The position numbers were made by a program, and so were the translations under genes. A DNA stretch of 64,000 nt from Magnetococcales bacterium (GTDB taxonomy: Bacteria > Pseudomonadota > Magnetococcia > Magnetococcales > UBA8363): contig JADGCV010000016.1 in the NCBI GenBank assembly GCA_015228815.1, positions 1-64,000 on the forward strand, read 5' to 3'. Numbering within the stretch: position 1 is the first letter of the stretch; every line of letters starts with the position of its first letter. This document shows positions 8,666 through 18,610 of the stretch, piece after piece. The notes under the pieces are model-generated. The model worked only from the letters and a program-made list of their open reading frames with translations, made no database searches and had not been told where the DNA came from.

Positions 8666-10603
8666 ATGGAGAACAAGGAAAAGCAGGACAACGGCATTTC
8701 GCGGCGTCGATTGTTGGAGGGGGGTTGCGCCATCGCCGCCCTGGGCGGGGTGGGGGGACTGGCGGGGCGGGTCACGCTGGGTGGAACCGCCGCCCTCGCC
8801 ACGACCGGGGTCGTGGCCACGGCCCAGGCCGCAGGCAAGGTCGAGGTGCCGCCGGGACAGCTTGACGAATATTACGGCTTCTGGAGCGGCGGTCAATCCG
8901 GCGAGGTCCGGGTTCTGGGCATCCCCTCCATGCGCGAACTGTCGCGCATCCCGGTGTTCAACCGGTGCAGCGCCACGGGGTGGGCCCGTACCAACGAAAG
9001 CCTGAAAATCCTCAGCGAGGGGCTGACCCCGGAAACCAGAGCCTACCTGAAAAAACAGGGACTGGTCACCTACGAAAACGGCGACACTCATCATCCCCGC
9101 CCCTCCTTCACCAAGGGTTCCTATGACGGGCGTTTCCTGTTCATCAACGACAAGGCCAACACCCGCATCGCTCGCATCCGTCTGGATGTCATGAAGACCG
9201 ACAAGGTGCTGGAAATCCCCAACGCCCATGCCATCCATGGCCTGCGGCTCCAGCGTTATCCCAAGACGGGTTATGTCTTCTGCAACAGTGAAATGCGCAT
9301 TCCCATCCCCAACGATGGTTCCGTCCTTGACGACCCCAAGAAGTACACCGGCATCTTCACCGCCGTGGATGGGGAGACCATGAAGGTGGCCTGGCAGGTG
9401 TTGGTGAGTGGCAACCTGGACAACAATGACGCCGATTACGAGGGCAAGTGGGTGGCCGCGACCTGCTACAACTCGGAGGAGGGGTTTACCACCGCCGACA
9501 TGACCGCGTCTCCGGTGGACCATGCGGTATTCTTCAATATTCGCGCGATCGAGGCGGCGGTCAAGGCCGGCAAGGCCGAGACCATCGGCGGGGTGCCGGT
9601 GCTGGATGGACGCAAGGCGGCCAAATCCGAATTCACCCGCTATATTCCGGTGGCAACCAGTCCACACGGCTGCAACGCCACCCCCGACGGCAGGTATGTG
9701 GTGCTCAACGGCAAACTTTCTCCCACCGTGACCGTGGTGGAATGGGCCAGGCTCGATGACCTTTTCGCCGGAAAGATCACCGAGGCGGAGTGCATCGTGG
9801 CCAATCCGGAAATCGGCGCCGGGCCGTTGCATACCACATTCGATGGTCGCGGCAACTGTTACACCTCGGTGTTTCTCGACAGTCAGATCGTCAAATGGAA
9901 CATGGAGGATGCCATCAAGCAGTACAAGGGGGACAAGGGCGTCAATCCCATCCGCCAGAAACTCGATGTTCAATACCAGGTGGGCCATACCAATGCCTCC
10001 AACGCTGAATCGAAGGATGCCGATGGCAAATGGCTGGTGGCCCTGTGCAAATTTTCCAAGGACCGCTTTCTCAACGTCGGCCCCACCAAGCCGGAAAACG
10101 ACCAGTTGATCGATATTTCCGGCGATGAAATGAAACTGGTGCATGACGGTTCCACCTATCCGGAACCGCACGATGGCGTCATCGTTCATGCCTCCAAGAT
10201 CAAACCGGTGGACCTGTGGAATCCCAACGATCCCCTGTTTGCCGATCTGCACGCCATGGCCAAAAAGGACGGGGTGACCCTGGGTACCGACTCCAAGGTG
10301 ATCCGCGATGGCAAAAAGGTGCGGGTCTATATATGGTCCGCGGCCCCCTCCTTCAGCATGACCGAATTCAAGGTCAAAAAAGGGGATGAGGTGACGGTGA
10401 TCGTGTCCAATACGGACGATATTTCCGACCTGACCCATGGTTTTACCCTGGTGGGACACGGGGTGGTGATGGAGATCGGACCCCTGGCCCATGCCTCGGT
10501 GACCTTTACCGCCGATCGTCCCGGGGTGTGGTATTATTACTGCCAATGGTTCTGCCATGCGCTGCACATGGAAATGCAGGGTCGCATGCTCGTGGAACCA
10601 TGA
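8666..10603 (+). CDS. nosZ: NosZ, Tat-exported nitrous oxide reductase (clade I type)
   Basis: A 645-residue multicopper enzyme that reduces N2O to N2 in the periplasm. The N-terminus carries a twin-arginine motif (SRRRLLEGG) with a hydrophobic Ala/Gly stretch, marking Tat export of the folded protein and clade I. The C-terminal cupredoxin domain ends in the CuA site C626-x-W-F-C630 with H634 and M637. The histidine-rich beta-propeller that holds CuZ precedes it. The start ATG at 8666 follows AAGGAG by 7 bases; the much longer open frame upstream overlaps nosR and is not coding. The gene follows nosR by 26 bases. Confidence 0.97.
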   Translation: MENKEKQDNGISRRRLLEGGCAIAALGGVGGLAGRVTLGGTAALATTGVVATAQAAGKVEVPPGQLDEYYGFWSGGQSGEVRVLGIPSMRELSRIPVFNRCSATGWARTNESLKILSEGLTPETRAYLKKQGLVTYENGDTHHPRPSFTKGSYDGRFLFINDKANTRIARIRLDVMKTDKVLEIPNAHAIHGLRLQRYPKTGYVFCNSEMRIPIPNDGSVLDDPKKYTGIFTAVDGETMKVAWQVLVSGNLDNNDADYEGKWVAATCYNSEEGFTTADMTASPVDHAVFFNIRAIEAAVKAGKAETIGGVPVLDGRKAAKSEFTRYIPVATSPHGCNATPDGRYVVLNGKLSPTVTVVEWARLDDLFAGKITEAECIVANPEIGAGPLHTTFDGRGNCYTSVFLDSQIVKWNMEDAIKQYKGDKGVNPIRQKLDVQYQVGHTNASNAESKDADGKWLVALCKFSKDRFLNVGPTKPENDQLIDISGDEMKLVHDGSTYPEPHDGVIVHASKIKPVDLWNPNDPLFADLHAMAKKDGVTLGTDSKVIRDGKKVRVYIWSAAPSFSMTEFKVKKGDEVTVIVSNTDDISDLTHGFTLVGHGVVMEIGPLAHASVTFTADRPGVWYYYCQWFCHALHMEMQGRMLVEP

Positions 10604-10613
10604 CGTGAATCGG

Positions 10614-11924
10614 ATGGCCCTGATGACGGACAGGGACGTGGTTTGTCTTTTGGTCCTGTCCATGGTGTTTGCACTGACCTTCGCCCTGGGGGACCCTGGG
10701 TCCCTTCTGGCAAGGGAAATCCTTGTGTCTCCAGGGGATGGGGCGCTGGCCGGGGCCATTGCCGGCGCTGCCCCTGGGGATACCTTGCGGCTGTCGGCGG
10801 GGCGATACGATGGCGGGATCGTGGTGGACAAACCGCTGACGCTGCAAGGGGAGGACGGGACCGTCATCGACAATCACGGCCAGGGTCGGGTATTGTCGGT
10901 GGCGGCGTCGGGTGTGGTGCTGCGGCGACTCACGGTACGGGGGTCGGGGGTCGATCATGCCGAAATCCATGCCGGCATCTACCTTGGTGCCGCCGCCCGG
11001 GAAACCCTGGTGGAAGAGTGCCGGGTGGAGGATAATCTTTTCGGTATCGCGGTTCAGGGCGCCTCCGGAGTCATCCTGCGCCGCAACCGCATCGCCAACC
11101 GCAACGACCTGTGGCTTAACAATCGGGGCAACGGCATCAATGTCTGGAACAGTCATGGCTCCCGCTTCGAGGAAAACCGGATTACCGGCGGTCGGGACGG
11201 AATCTTCATTACCCTTTCGAGCCGCAATTTGATTCGGGGCAATCATTTCGATCATCTTCGTTTTGCCGTGCATTACATGAACGCCGATCGCAACGAGGTG
11301 CGCGATAATGTGTCCCGAGGCAATACCATCGGTTTTGCGCTGATGTATTCCAACCGCCTGACCGCCACGGGAAATCTTTCGGTGGGGGACCGGGACCACG
11401 GTATTCTGTTTCACACCGTGCATCATTCGGAACTGGCGGACAATGCCGTTCTCCATGGCGCGGGCAAATGCACCTTCGTCTATACTTCCGCCGGCAATCT
11501 GATTCATGGCAACTGGTTCGAGGGGTGTGGCATCGGCCTTCATTTTACCGGCGGTTCGGAACGCAACCTGGTGTATGGCAACGCCTTTGTTCGCAATCAC
11601 AATCAGGTCAAGTATACCGGAACCGTGTTCTACGAATGGTCCAGGGACCGCCGCGGTAATTTCTGGAGCGATAACCCCGCCTTCGACATGAATGGCGATG
11701 GTCTGGCCGATCTGGCCTTCAAGCCCAACGATCTGGTGGATCGGGTGGTGTGGCGCTATCCTCTGGCGCAATTGCTTCTGGCAAGCCCGGCGCTCCAGAC
11801 GTTACGGATCGCCCAGGGCCGGTTTCCCGCCCTTTATCCCGGCGGGGTCATCGACAGTTGGCCGTTGATGGTTCCGCCACCGCCGCCGCCGTTGTTGATC
11901 GGCGAACGGGAGGGGGGAGCATGA
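10614..11924 (+). CDS. nosD: NosD, periplasmic beta-helix protein for CuZ maturation
   Basis: A 436-residue protein with an N-terminal signal segment and a long series of right-handed beta-helix (PbH1/CASH) turns, visible as repeated N-x-I/F-x-x-N-x-x-G patterns over about residues 90-370. NosD works with the NosFY ABC transporter to deliver sulfur for the copper-sulfide CuZ centre of NosZ. The start at 10614 is 10 bases after nosZ; 10623 is an alternative. The stop overlaps the nosF start (ATGA), consistent with coupled translation. Confidence 0.93.
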   Translation: MALMTDRDVVCLLVLSMVFALTFALGDPGSLLAREILVSPGDGALAGAIAGAAPGDTLRLSAGRYDGGIVVDKPLTLQGEDGTVIDNHGQGRVLSVAASGVVLRRLTVRGSGVDHAEIHAGIYLGAAARETLVEECRVEDNLFGIAVQGASGVILRRNRIANRNDLWLNNRGNGINVWNSHGSRFEENRITGGRDGIFITLSSRNLIRGNHFDHLRFAVHYMNADRNEVRDNVSRGNTIGFALMYSNRLTATGNLSVGDRDHGILFHTVHHSELADNAVLHGAGKCTFVYTSAGNLIHGNWFEGCGIGLHFTGGSERNLVYGNAFVRNHNQVKYTGTVFYEWSRDRRGNFWSDNPAFDMNGDGLADLAFKPNDLVDRVVWRYPLAQLLLASPALQTLRIAQGRFPALYPGGVIDSWPLMVPPPPPPLLIGEREGGA

Positions 11925-12850
11925 GCGCGGCCATGATTTCCGTAACCGGGCTGCACAAGGTTTATCCGCGGCATCACGCCTTGCGAGGATTGAACCTGGA
12001 GGTGCCACCGGGGATTTGCCTGGCCCTGTTGGGACACAATGGCGCCGGCAAAAGCACGCTGATGAAAATTTTGCTGGGCGTTACCCGGGGAACCTCGGGG
12101 TCGGTGCGGGTGTTGGGGGTGGAGCCGGGGAGATCGGGATTGGATTTCCGTCGCCAATTGGGTTTTCTTCCGGAAAATGTGGCCTTTTACGAGGAGATGA
12201 CCGGGGTCGAGACCCTGAACTATTTTGCCCGACTCAAGGGGATCCCCCGGCAGAGGGGGTTGGAATTGCTGGCCCGGGTGGGGATCGAACATGCGGCGGG
12301 ACGACGGGTGAAGACGTTTTCCAAGGGGATGCGCCAGCGCCTGGGACTGGCCCAGGCCTTGTTGGGGGAACCGCGATTGCTGTTGCTGGACGAACCAACT
12401 ACTGGACTGGATCCCATGCTGCGTCTGGAATTTTTTCGCATCATCCGTGAGCTGGTGGACAACGGGACCACCGTTTTGCTCTCCTCCCACATCCTGACCG
12501 AACTTGAAGCCCGAACCGATCGGGTGGCGATTCTCCGGGAAGGGCGGCTGGTGGCCCATGGAACCCTGGAGGAACTGCGGCACCGCGCCGGATTGTCCGC
12601 CCGCCTGATTCTTTTTCCGGGCCGGGATTCGGGAGGGCTGGCCGCGTTTTGTCTTGCATGGCAGGGCCGGATGCTCCCTTCGGGTGCCTGGGAGTTGCAC
12701 ATTGCCGAGGATCGGAAGATGGAGGCCATTCGGTGCATGGCTTCGTTGGGCGACCAGGTGCAGGATTTCGAACTTGTCCTGCCGACCCTGGACGACGTGT
12801 ACGCCCATTTTGGTCATGGCAAACACTTTTTGGCCCTGGAGGGGACATGA
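11921..12850 (+). CDS. nosF: NosF, ABC transporter ATPase
   Basis: A 309-residue ATP-binding subunit with Walker A GHNGAGKST, signature FSKGMRQR, and Walker B LLLLDEPTTGLDP. It pairs with NosY and NosD in assembly of the N2O reductase copper centre. The start is the ATG overlapping the nosD stop; a longer open frame to 11750 runs inside nosD and is rejected. Its stop overlaps the nosY start in the same ATGA arrangement. Confidence 0.95.
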   Translation: MSAAMISVTGLHKVYPRHHALRGLNLEVPPGICLALLGHNGAGKSTLMKILLGVTRGTSGSVRVLGVEPGRSGLDFRRQLGFLPENVAFYEEMTGVETLNYFARLKGIPRQRGLELLARVGIEHAAGRRVKTFSKGMRQRLGLAQALLGEPRLLLLDEPTTGLDPMLRLEFFRIIRELVDNGTTVLLSSHILTELEARTDRVAILREGRLVAHGTLEELRHRAGLSARLILFPGRDSGGLAAFCLAWQGRMLPSGAWELHIAEDRKMEAIRCMASLGDQVQDFELVLPTLDDVYAHFGHGKHFLALEGT

Positions 12851-13686
12851 TCGGTGGCATGGGAACCGTGGGGCTGATTGCCGGCAAGGAAATCCGGGAT
12901 GCGGTGCGCAACCGTTGGGTCGCTGCCGCCACCCTGCTGTTGGCGGCGCTGGCATTTGTCCTGACGTTTCTTGGCAGTACACCCACGGGGACCCTGGAGG
13001 CCAAACCTTTGGCGGTGACGGTCGTGAGTCTGGCCAGTCTGACCATCTTTCTCGTGCCCCTGATTGCCCTGCTCCTTTCCTACGATGCCTTCGCGGGGGA
13101 GGCGCAACGGGGAACCCTGTTGTTGCTGCTCACTTATCCCACCACCCGATGGCGGATTCTGTTGGGTAAATTTCTCGGTCACACCGCCGTCATCGCCATT
13201 GCCACCATCATCGGTTATGGCGCCGCGGGCCTGGCCGCGGGCCTGGCGACCGGAGGGTCCGATCCCGCCAGTTGGCGTGCGTTTGTCGCCCTGCTCGCTA
13301 CCTCGATCATGCTCGGTTCGGTCTTTATCGCCATGGCCTACGTCGCCAGTCTGTCGGTGCGGGAACCGAGTACCGCGGCGGGGATTGCCATCGGTCTGTG
13401 GTTGTTTTTCGTGCTGTTGTTCGACCTGGGTCTTCTGGGACTGCTGGTCTCGACCAAGGGCCAGATTTCGCCTACGGTCTTTCCCTATTTGCTGTTGCTG
13501 GATCCGGCGGACATCTTTCGCCTGTTCAACCTGAGCGCCTTCGACAACGTCCGGGTGTTCTCCGGTCTGGCGGGATTGAGCGGTGCGGTGAATTTATCGC
13601 CGGGGTTGCTGCTGGCGGCGTTGACCGTGTGGATTGCCTTGCCGTTGGGATGGTCGGCGTGGCTTTTTCGCGGGAGGGAACTGTGA
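12847..13686 (+). CDS. nosY: NosY, ABC transporter permease
   Basis: A 279-residue membrane protein with about six hydrophobic helices and the ABC-2 type permease organisation; the N-terminal GLIAGKEIRDAVRNRW is typical of NosY. It is the membrane partner of NosF. Start and stop both overlap neighbours (ATGA at 12847, GTGA at 13683), so nosDFYL is a fully coupled block. Confidence 0.94.
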   Translation: MIGGMGTVGLIAGKEIRDAVRNRWVAAATLLLAALAFVLTFLGSTPTGTLEAKPLAVTVVSLASLTIFLVPLIALLLSYDAFAGEAQRGTLLLLLTYPTTRWRILLGKFLGHTAVIAIATIIGYGAAGLAAGLATGGSDPASWRAFVALLATSIMLGSVFIAMAYVASLSVREPSTAAGIAIGLWLFFVLLFDLGLLGLLVSTKGQISPTVFPYLLLLDPADIFRLFNLSAFDNVRVFSGLAGLSGAVNLSPGLLLAALTVWIALPLGWSAWLFRGREL

Positions 13687-14186
13687 GAGTCCTCATCCTG
13701 GCATCGATTCTGTTGGGGTTGTCGGGATGTGCCGATACGGACCCTTCCTCCATGCCACGACCTCGGGAACCTTCCGCCACCGACCGGGGCTATTATTGCG
13801 GCATGTCCCTGGCGGAACACTCCGGTCCCAGGGGGCAAATCTTCCTGGAAGGGCATCCGGAGCCTTTGTGGTTTTCCTCCATTCAGGATGCCCTGTTCTA
13901 TCGGTTTACCGAAGGGGAGACTTTGAGGACCCAGGCCTTCTATGTCAACGACATGGGCAATACCGACTGGGACAGGCCCCAGTCCGGTGCCTGGGTCGAG
14001 GCCGGATTGGCGCTTTACGTCGTGGACAGCCGTCGCGGTGGCGGCATGGGCGCTCGGGAATATGTCCCTTTTTCCCGGAGGGAGACCGCGGAGGCCTTCG
14101 TCAGGGATTACGGTGGCGTCATCGTGTCTTTCGAGGAATTGCCCCGTTCCATGATCGCCTCTTCTCCCCCGGATCCGGGTATCTGA
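13683..14186 (+). CDS. nosL: NosL, copper-binding lipoprotein for N2O reductase maturation
   Basis: A 167-residue protein beginning with GTG that overlaps the nosY stop. The N-terminus is a lipoprotein signal with lipobox LSGC near residues 14-17. The YYCGMSLAEH segment is the conserved NosL Cu(I)-binding motif (CGM). The C-terminal half carries the GGxGAREYVPF-type pattern of the family. NosL is a copper chaperone for NosZ. It is the last gene of the nos operon here. No apbE/nosX flavin transferase follows, so flavinylation of NosR must depend on a gene elsewhere. Confidence 0.92.
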   Translation: MRVLILASILLGLSGCADTDPSSMPRPREPSATDRGYYCGMSLAEHSGPRGQIFLEGHPEPLWFSSIQDALFYRFTEGETLRTQAFYVNDMGNTDWDRPQSGAWVEAGLALYVVDSRRGGGMGAREYVPFSRRETAEAFVRDYGGVIVSFEELPRSMIASSPPDPGI

Positions 14187-14257
14187 AACCGGTCCGATCG
14201 ATCACCGGATCGGCAGCGGGTGTTACGGGCCAAGGTTGTGAATCCCAGGACGGTCCG

Positions 14258-14542
14258 TCAGGACGGATGGTGCGACTTGAGCCAATCCCGCAGGGCATCG
14301 TTCATGCGCGTTTGCCACCCTTTGCCGGATGCGCGGAAAGCCGAAATGACGTCGGCGTCGAAACGCACCGTCGTGGAAATCTTGGTGGCATATCCCGGCG
14401 GACATCCGCCACGGCGTTTGAACTGAATCAGTTCATGATCGTGCAGCGGAGGATTGTCCGGGTCGCTCAGTGCGGCGGCAGTGAAGATCGCATCTTCTTC
14501 CGGTGTGGGGATTTCAATCTTCATTTTCGCGTTCTTCGACAT
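14258..14542 (-). CDS. brnA: BrnA-family antitoxin
   Basis: A 94-residue protein ending in a ribbon-helix-helix-like DNA-binding segment (KISTTVRFDADVISAFRASG...) characteristic of BrnA antitoxins. It neutralises BrnT and autorepresses the pair. It follows brnT with a 29-base overlap, and AAGGAGG lies 8-9 bases before its ATG, inside brnT. Toxin-first order is normal for brnTA. The small inverted repeat at 14254-14267 spans its stop codon, in the gap facing nosL. Confidence 0.88.
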   Translation of the reverse strand: MSKNAKMKIEIPTPEEDAIFTAAALSDPDNPPLHDHELIQFKRRGGCPPGYATKISTTVRFDADVISAFRASGKGWQTRMNDALRDWLKSHHPS

Positions 14543-14804
14543 AGCGCATCACCTCCTTCACGTTGGCCTTGCGCAAGCTGATGATCCGGCGAACATCCAT
14601 TCTGTCCACGAAAACGACCACATGAACCCGTGTCCCAAGAACGGCAAGGGCGATCTGACGGATCTCGCCATAATCGCGTCGGGTGTCTTCCCAGATCAGC
14701 GCCTGGTCCCAGTCCAGATGGGCGGCTTCCGCCAGGGAGAGACCATGTTTCTCTCGGTTGATGAGGTCCTTGGCGGAGTCATGGCGGATCTTCATGAAGG
14801 TCAT
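14514..14804 (-). CDS. brnT: BrnT-family RNase toxin
   Basis: A 96-residue protein of the BrnT family, a RelE-fold ribonuclease toxin. Recognisable features are the N-terminal D-x-A-K-x-x-x-N-R-E-K-H-G pattern, the W/D-x-x-R-x-D-Y-G-E-x-R middle, and the C-terminal R-R-I-I-S-L-R-K-A. The start at 14804 is one of three close in-frame ATGs (14831, 14804, 14795); family alignment favours 14804 or 14795. It forms a type II toxin-antitoxin operon with brnA. Confidence 0.88.
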   Translation of the reverse strand: MTFMKIRHDSAKDLINREKHGLSLAEAAHLDWDQALIWEDTRRDYGEIRQIALAVLGTRVHVVVFVDRMDVRRIISLRKANVKEVMRYVEERENED

Positions 14805-14876
14805 TGTAGTAACATCATCTTCTGGATGCAATCATGAAAACCCCCGGCGGCTCGATCCTGTCACCGCGCCACCCGT

Positions 14877-15740
14877 TCATCCCCCGTCGGCCAAACGAAA
14901 GGTGATGGGGACTTCCACGGCGGTCGCCTCCGGAATGCCACCGCTCCGGGCGGGTGAGAAATGCCATTCCAATACGGTTTCCCGGGCCGAATCGTCCAGA
15001 ATGGAATGACCCGAGCTTTTCATGATTTCCACCCGGTTGGGCGTTCCGGTCGCATCGATGAAAATACGCAAAAGAACCGTCCCTTCCAGTCCGCGGCGAC
15101 GGGCCAGGGGGGGGTATTCGGGCTTGGGGGCGACACGAATCATCGGCAAAACGTCCGCCTGGGTCTGTCGGAAAGGAGGTGCCGGATTCCGCAAACCGGG
15201 TTCATGCACTGGCGGCGGTTGGAACTCCGTGGACGTGCTTTCTTGGGTGTTCCGGGTTTCGCGGGTGGGGGCGTCCTCGACCGGAGGTTCATCCTCCTGG
15301 GTCGGGGGGGAGATTTTTCTTGGCGGCGGTTTTTTCCTTGGAGGAAGCAGGCGCGGTTTTGGTGTGGGTACTTCCGGTTGGACCGGGGGGGACTCTTCCT
15401 GAATGGCGGGGATGGGTTCTTTCGGAACCGTTTCCTTGGGTGGATCGGGTTGTTTCTCGATGAGCGGCTCTTGGGGGGCTTCCTGTTTTTCCTCCGGCAC
15501 AACCTTGTTGTCTTCCGTTGGGAGATTGGCCATGGCCGGGGGCGCTTCGGGAATCGCCAGTGGCTCGGGAGACGCCGGTTGGGTCGGGGCGGGCGGTTTT
15601 TCCGTCACGGGGAGGATCGTGACAAAGGCCTCCAGAGGCACCGGATTGGCGTGCCTCGGGGGAAGAGTGCTGACGACAAACCCGACGAGAATTCCATGCA
15701 GGACCATGGAGGCCATGAACGTCCAGGATTTCATCACCAT
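14877..15740 (-). CDS. tonB: TonB-family energy transducer
   Basis: A 287-residue protein with one N-terminal membrane anchor (TFMASMVLHGILVGFVV), a long Pro/Glu/Lys-rich periplasmic spacer (about residues 40-195) and a C-terminal TonB domain (PEYPPLARRRGLEGTVLLR ... VLEWHFSPA). It couples the inner-membrane proton gradient to outer-membrane receptors. The ATG at 15740 (MVMKSW) places the anchor at the usual distance; an upstream ATG at 15797 adds 19 residues without hydrophobic character. No exbB or exbD is next to it. A perfect palindrome lies upstream at 15871-15884. Confidence 0.88.
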   Translation of the reverse strand: MVMKSWTFMASMVLHGILVGFVVSTLPPRHANPVPLEAFVTILPVTEKPPAPTQPASPEPLAIPEAPPAMANLPTEDNKVVPEEKQEAPQEPLIEKQPDPPKETVPKEPIPAIQEESPPVQPEVPTPKPRLLPPRKKPPPRKISPPTQEDEPPVEDAPTRETRNTQESTSTEFQPPPVHEPGLRNPAPPFRQTQADVLPMIRVAPKPEYPPLARRRGLEGTVLLRIFIDATGTPNRVEIMKSSGHSILDDSARETVLEWHFSPARSGGIPEATAVEVPITFRLADGG

Positions 15741-15870
15741 CCACCACGGACACAAAGCGTAAACGGATGATCGCGTTTTGTCGGGGCTTGCATGCAACCT
15801 TCTTTTCGTTGTGCTCCTTCTGACGATCCGAAGTGTCGTGCAAGTGAAATGCCGCGAAAAAACATAACAA

Positions 15871-15884
15871 GATCAATATTGATC
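15871..15884. promoter_or_regulatory. 14-bp perfect palindrome upstream of tonB
   Basis: The sequence GATCAATATTGATC is its own reverse complement and sits in the 15741-15972 gap between rlmB and tonB, 131 bases upstream of the tonB start used here. It could be an operator for a dimeric regulator. I do not match it to a specific family. It is not a good Fur box and has the FNR half-sites in inverted order. Confidence 0.35.
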
Positions 15885-15972
15885 CATACGATCATGCAAT
15901 CATTCGCGGCAAATGGCGCGGAATGTGGCAAATGACACAGTGGTGTTGGCGATGCAGGGATTGGTGTATCGT

Positions 15973-16725
15973 TTATCCTTTGGAACCGCGTTGCCGGGCC
16001 CGGTAGATATGGCAGGCGATGCCGCAAGCCACCGAGACATTCAGGGAGCCGGCGCCCCCCTGAATCGGAATGGCGGAGAGAACATCGCAATTGTCGCGGG
16101 TCAGGCGGCGCAATCCCTTTCCCTCGTTGCCGAGGACCAGGGCCGTGGGCCCGAGGAAGGAATGATCATCGAGAGAACGTTGCGCTTCCGCTTCAAGACC
16201 GATGATCTCGACCCCATGTTGTTGCAGTTCTTTCATCGCTCGCGCCAGGTTGGTGACGCGAATGGTATCGATTCGTTCTGCCGCCCCCGCCGAGGCTTTG
16301 ACAGCGGTTCCCGAAAGGGGGGCGGTCCGATCCTTGGGCAAAATGACCGCCAGGGCGCCGAAGGCCTCCGCGGTACGCAGAATGGCTCCCAGATTTCGTG
16401 GATCTTCAATCCCATCCAGAAGGATCAGGAGGTCTCGTGAACCCGGCGTCAGACGGTGCAACAGTTGATCGAATCCAGGTTGTTCCCGAATGCCGACGCG
16501 CACCGCGAGCCCCTGATGGGTGGCGGTTCCGGTCGTTCGGTCCAACACCTGCCGTTCGACCAGTCGGGGGCGGATCCCTTTTTCCCTGGCGAGAATCAGG
16601 GCATTCTGGAATTTCTCTCCCCGGCCTCCCTTCAGCGCCATCATCGATTCCACGGGGCGCCGTGTCGTCAACAAGGCAAGCACCGGGTTGATCCCAAAGA
16701 CCCATTCCTGTTCGGTATTTTCCAT
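15973..16725 (-). CDS. rlmB: 23S rRNA (guanosine-2'-O-)-methyltransferase RlmB
   Basis: A 250-residue SPOUT-family methyltransferase that methylates the 2'-OH of G2251 in 23S rRNA. The N-terminal substrate-binding part begins with the typical FGINPVLALL. The C-terminal part has the three SPOUT motifs: LDGIEDPRNLGAILRTAEAFG, LVLGNEGKGL, and IPIQGGAGSLNVSVACGI, which form the knotted AdoMet site. TTTGGAG is 7 bases upstream of the start. Confidence 0.93.
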   Translation of the reverse strand: MENTEQEWVFGINPVLALLTTRRPVESMMALKGGRGEKFQNALILAREKGIRPRLVERQVLDRTTGTATHQGLAVRVGIREQPGFDQLLHRLTPGSRDLLILLDGIEDPRNLGAILRTAEAFGALAVILPKDRTAPLSGTAVKASAGAAERIDTIRVTNLARAMKELQQHGVEIIGLEAEAQRSLDDHSFLGPTALVLGNEGKGLRRLTRDNCDVLSAIPIQGGAGSLNVSVACGIACHIYRARQRGSKG

Positions 16726-16740
16726 TGCATCTCCAAAGGG

Positions 16741-17172
16741 TCAAAGCAGTTTTACCAGTGCCGCCACGGCCCCAACCGCCACGAACATCAGGCTCCCAAG
16801 CTTGATCACCATCCGTTGCTCCAGTTCCTTGAGGTCCCGCTTCAGTTCCGCCCGGACCGATTCGATCTTGACATCGAGTTCCTTGATATCCCGCCTCAAC
16901 TCCGATCGGAGCGAATCGATGTCCCGCTTCAACTCTGCCCGGACCGACTCGATCTTGACATCGAGTTCCTTGAGGTCCCGTTTCAACTCCGCCCGGAGCG
17001 ACTCGATGTCCCGCTGCACATTCACCTGGACCTGTTCCAGTTCCAGTTTGGTGGCCAGGCGTTCTTCCATCCATTCGACGATGGTTTCGGCCTGTATTTC
17101 CGCCTGGGCTTCGGGAACACCGGCGGCTTTCAATTTTTTGGCGTAGGCCAGCGAATCAAACATGAGCGGCAT
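16741..17172 (-). CDS. DUF1640/CCDC90-type coiled-coil membrane protein
   Basis: A 143-residue protein with an N-terminal head (FDSLAYAKKLKAAGVPEAQAE) typical of the DUF1640 family, a coiled coil, and a single C-terminal membrane helix (GSLMFVAVGAVAALVKLL). The coiled coil contains a tandem duplication of 29 residues: the DNA word gatcttgacatcgagttcctt occurs at 16864 and again 87 bases later at 16951. The function of the bacterial family is not established. The start at 17172 has GGAG 9 bases upstream; 17163 is possible. It lies 15 bases before rlmB on the same strand. Confidence 0.8.
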   Translation of the reverse strand: MPLMFDSLAYAKKLKAAGVPEAQAEIQAETIVEWMEERLATKLELEQVQVNVQRDIESLRAELKRDLKELDVKIESVRAELKRDIDSLRSELRRDIKELDVKIESVRAELKRDLKELEQRMVIKLGSLMFVAVGAVAALVKLL

Positions 17173-17328
17173 GATGAAACACTCCATTGACGAAATTGTT
17201 CAGGGTTTTGTCATCATGCATGGTCACTTTCCATTCTCGTTGGTCGAGCGAATGGGATCCTCCTGTATTTCATGAGGCAACAGTGCTAGATTCGCGCCGT
17301 CCTGAAACCCTTGCTGGAGACCAAGACC

Positions 17329-18537
<1,209 letters not shown>

Positions 18538-18566
18538 ATCTTGAAGGGCATGGCCCTGACGGTTTT

Positions 18567-18594
18567 CCCGGGAAGGGGCGAGCCCCTTCCCGGG
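18567..18594. terminator. 13-bp perfect GC-rich stem-loop between convergent genes
   Basis: Arms 18567-18579 and 18582-18594 are exact reverse complements with a 2-base loop, in the 73-base gap between two converging genes. Position suggests a bidirectional transcription end. There is no U-tract on either side, so it may block RNA decay or rely on Rho instead of acting as an intrinsic terminator. Confidence 0.6.
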
Positions 18595-18610
18595 CCGGTT
18601 CCGTGGATCT

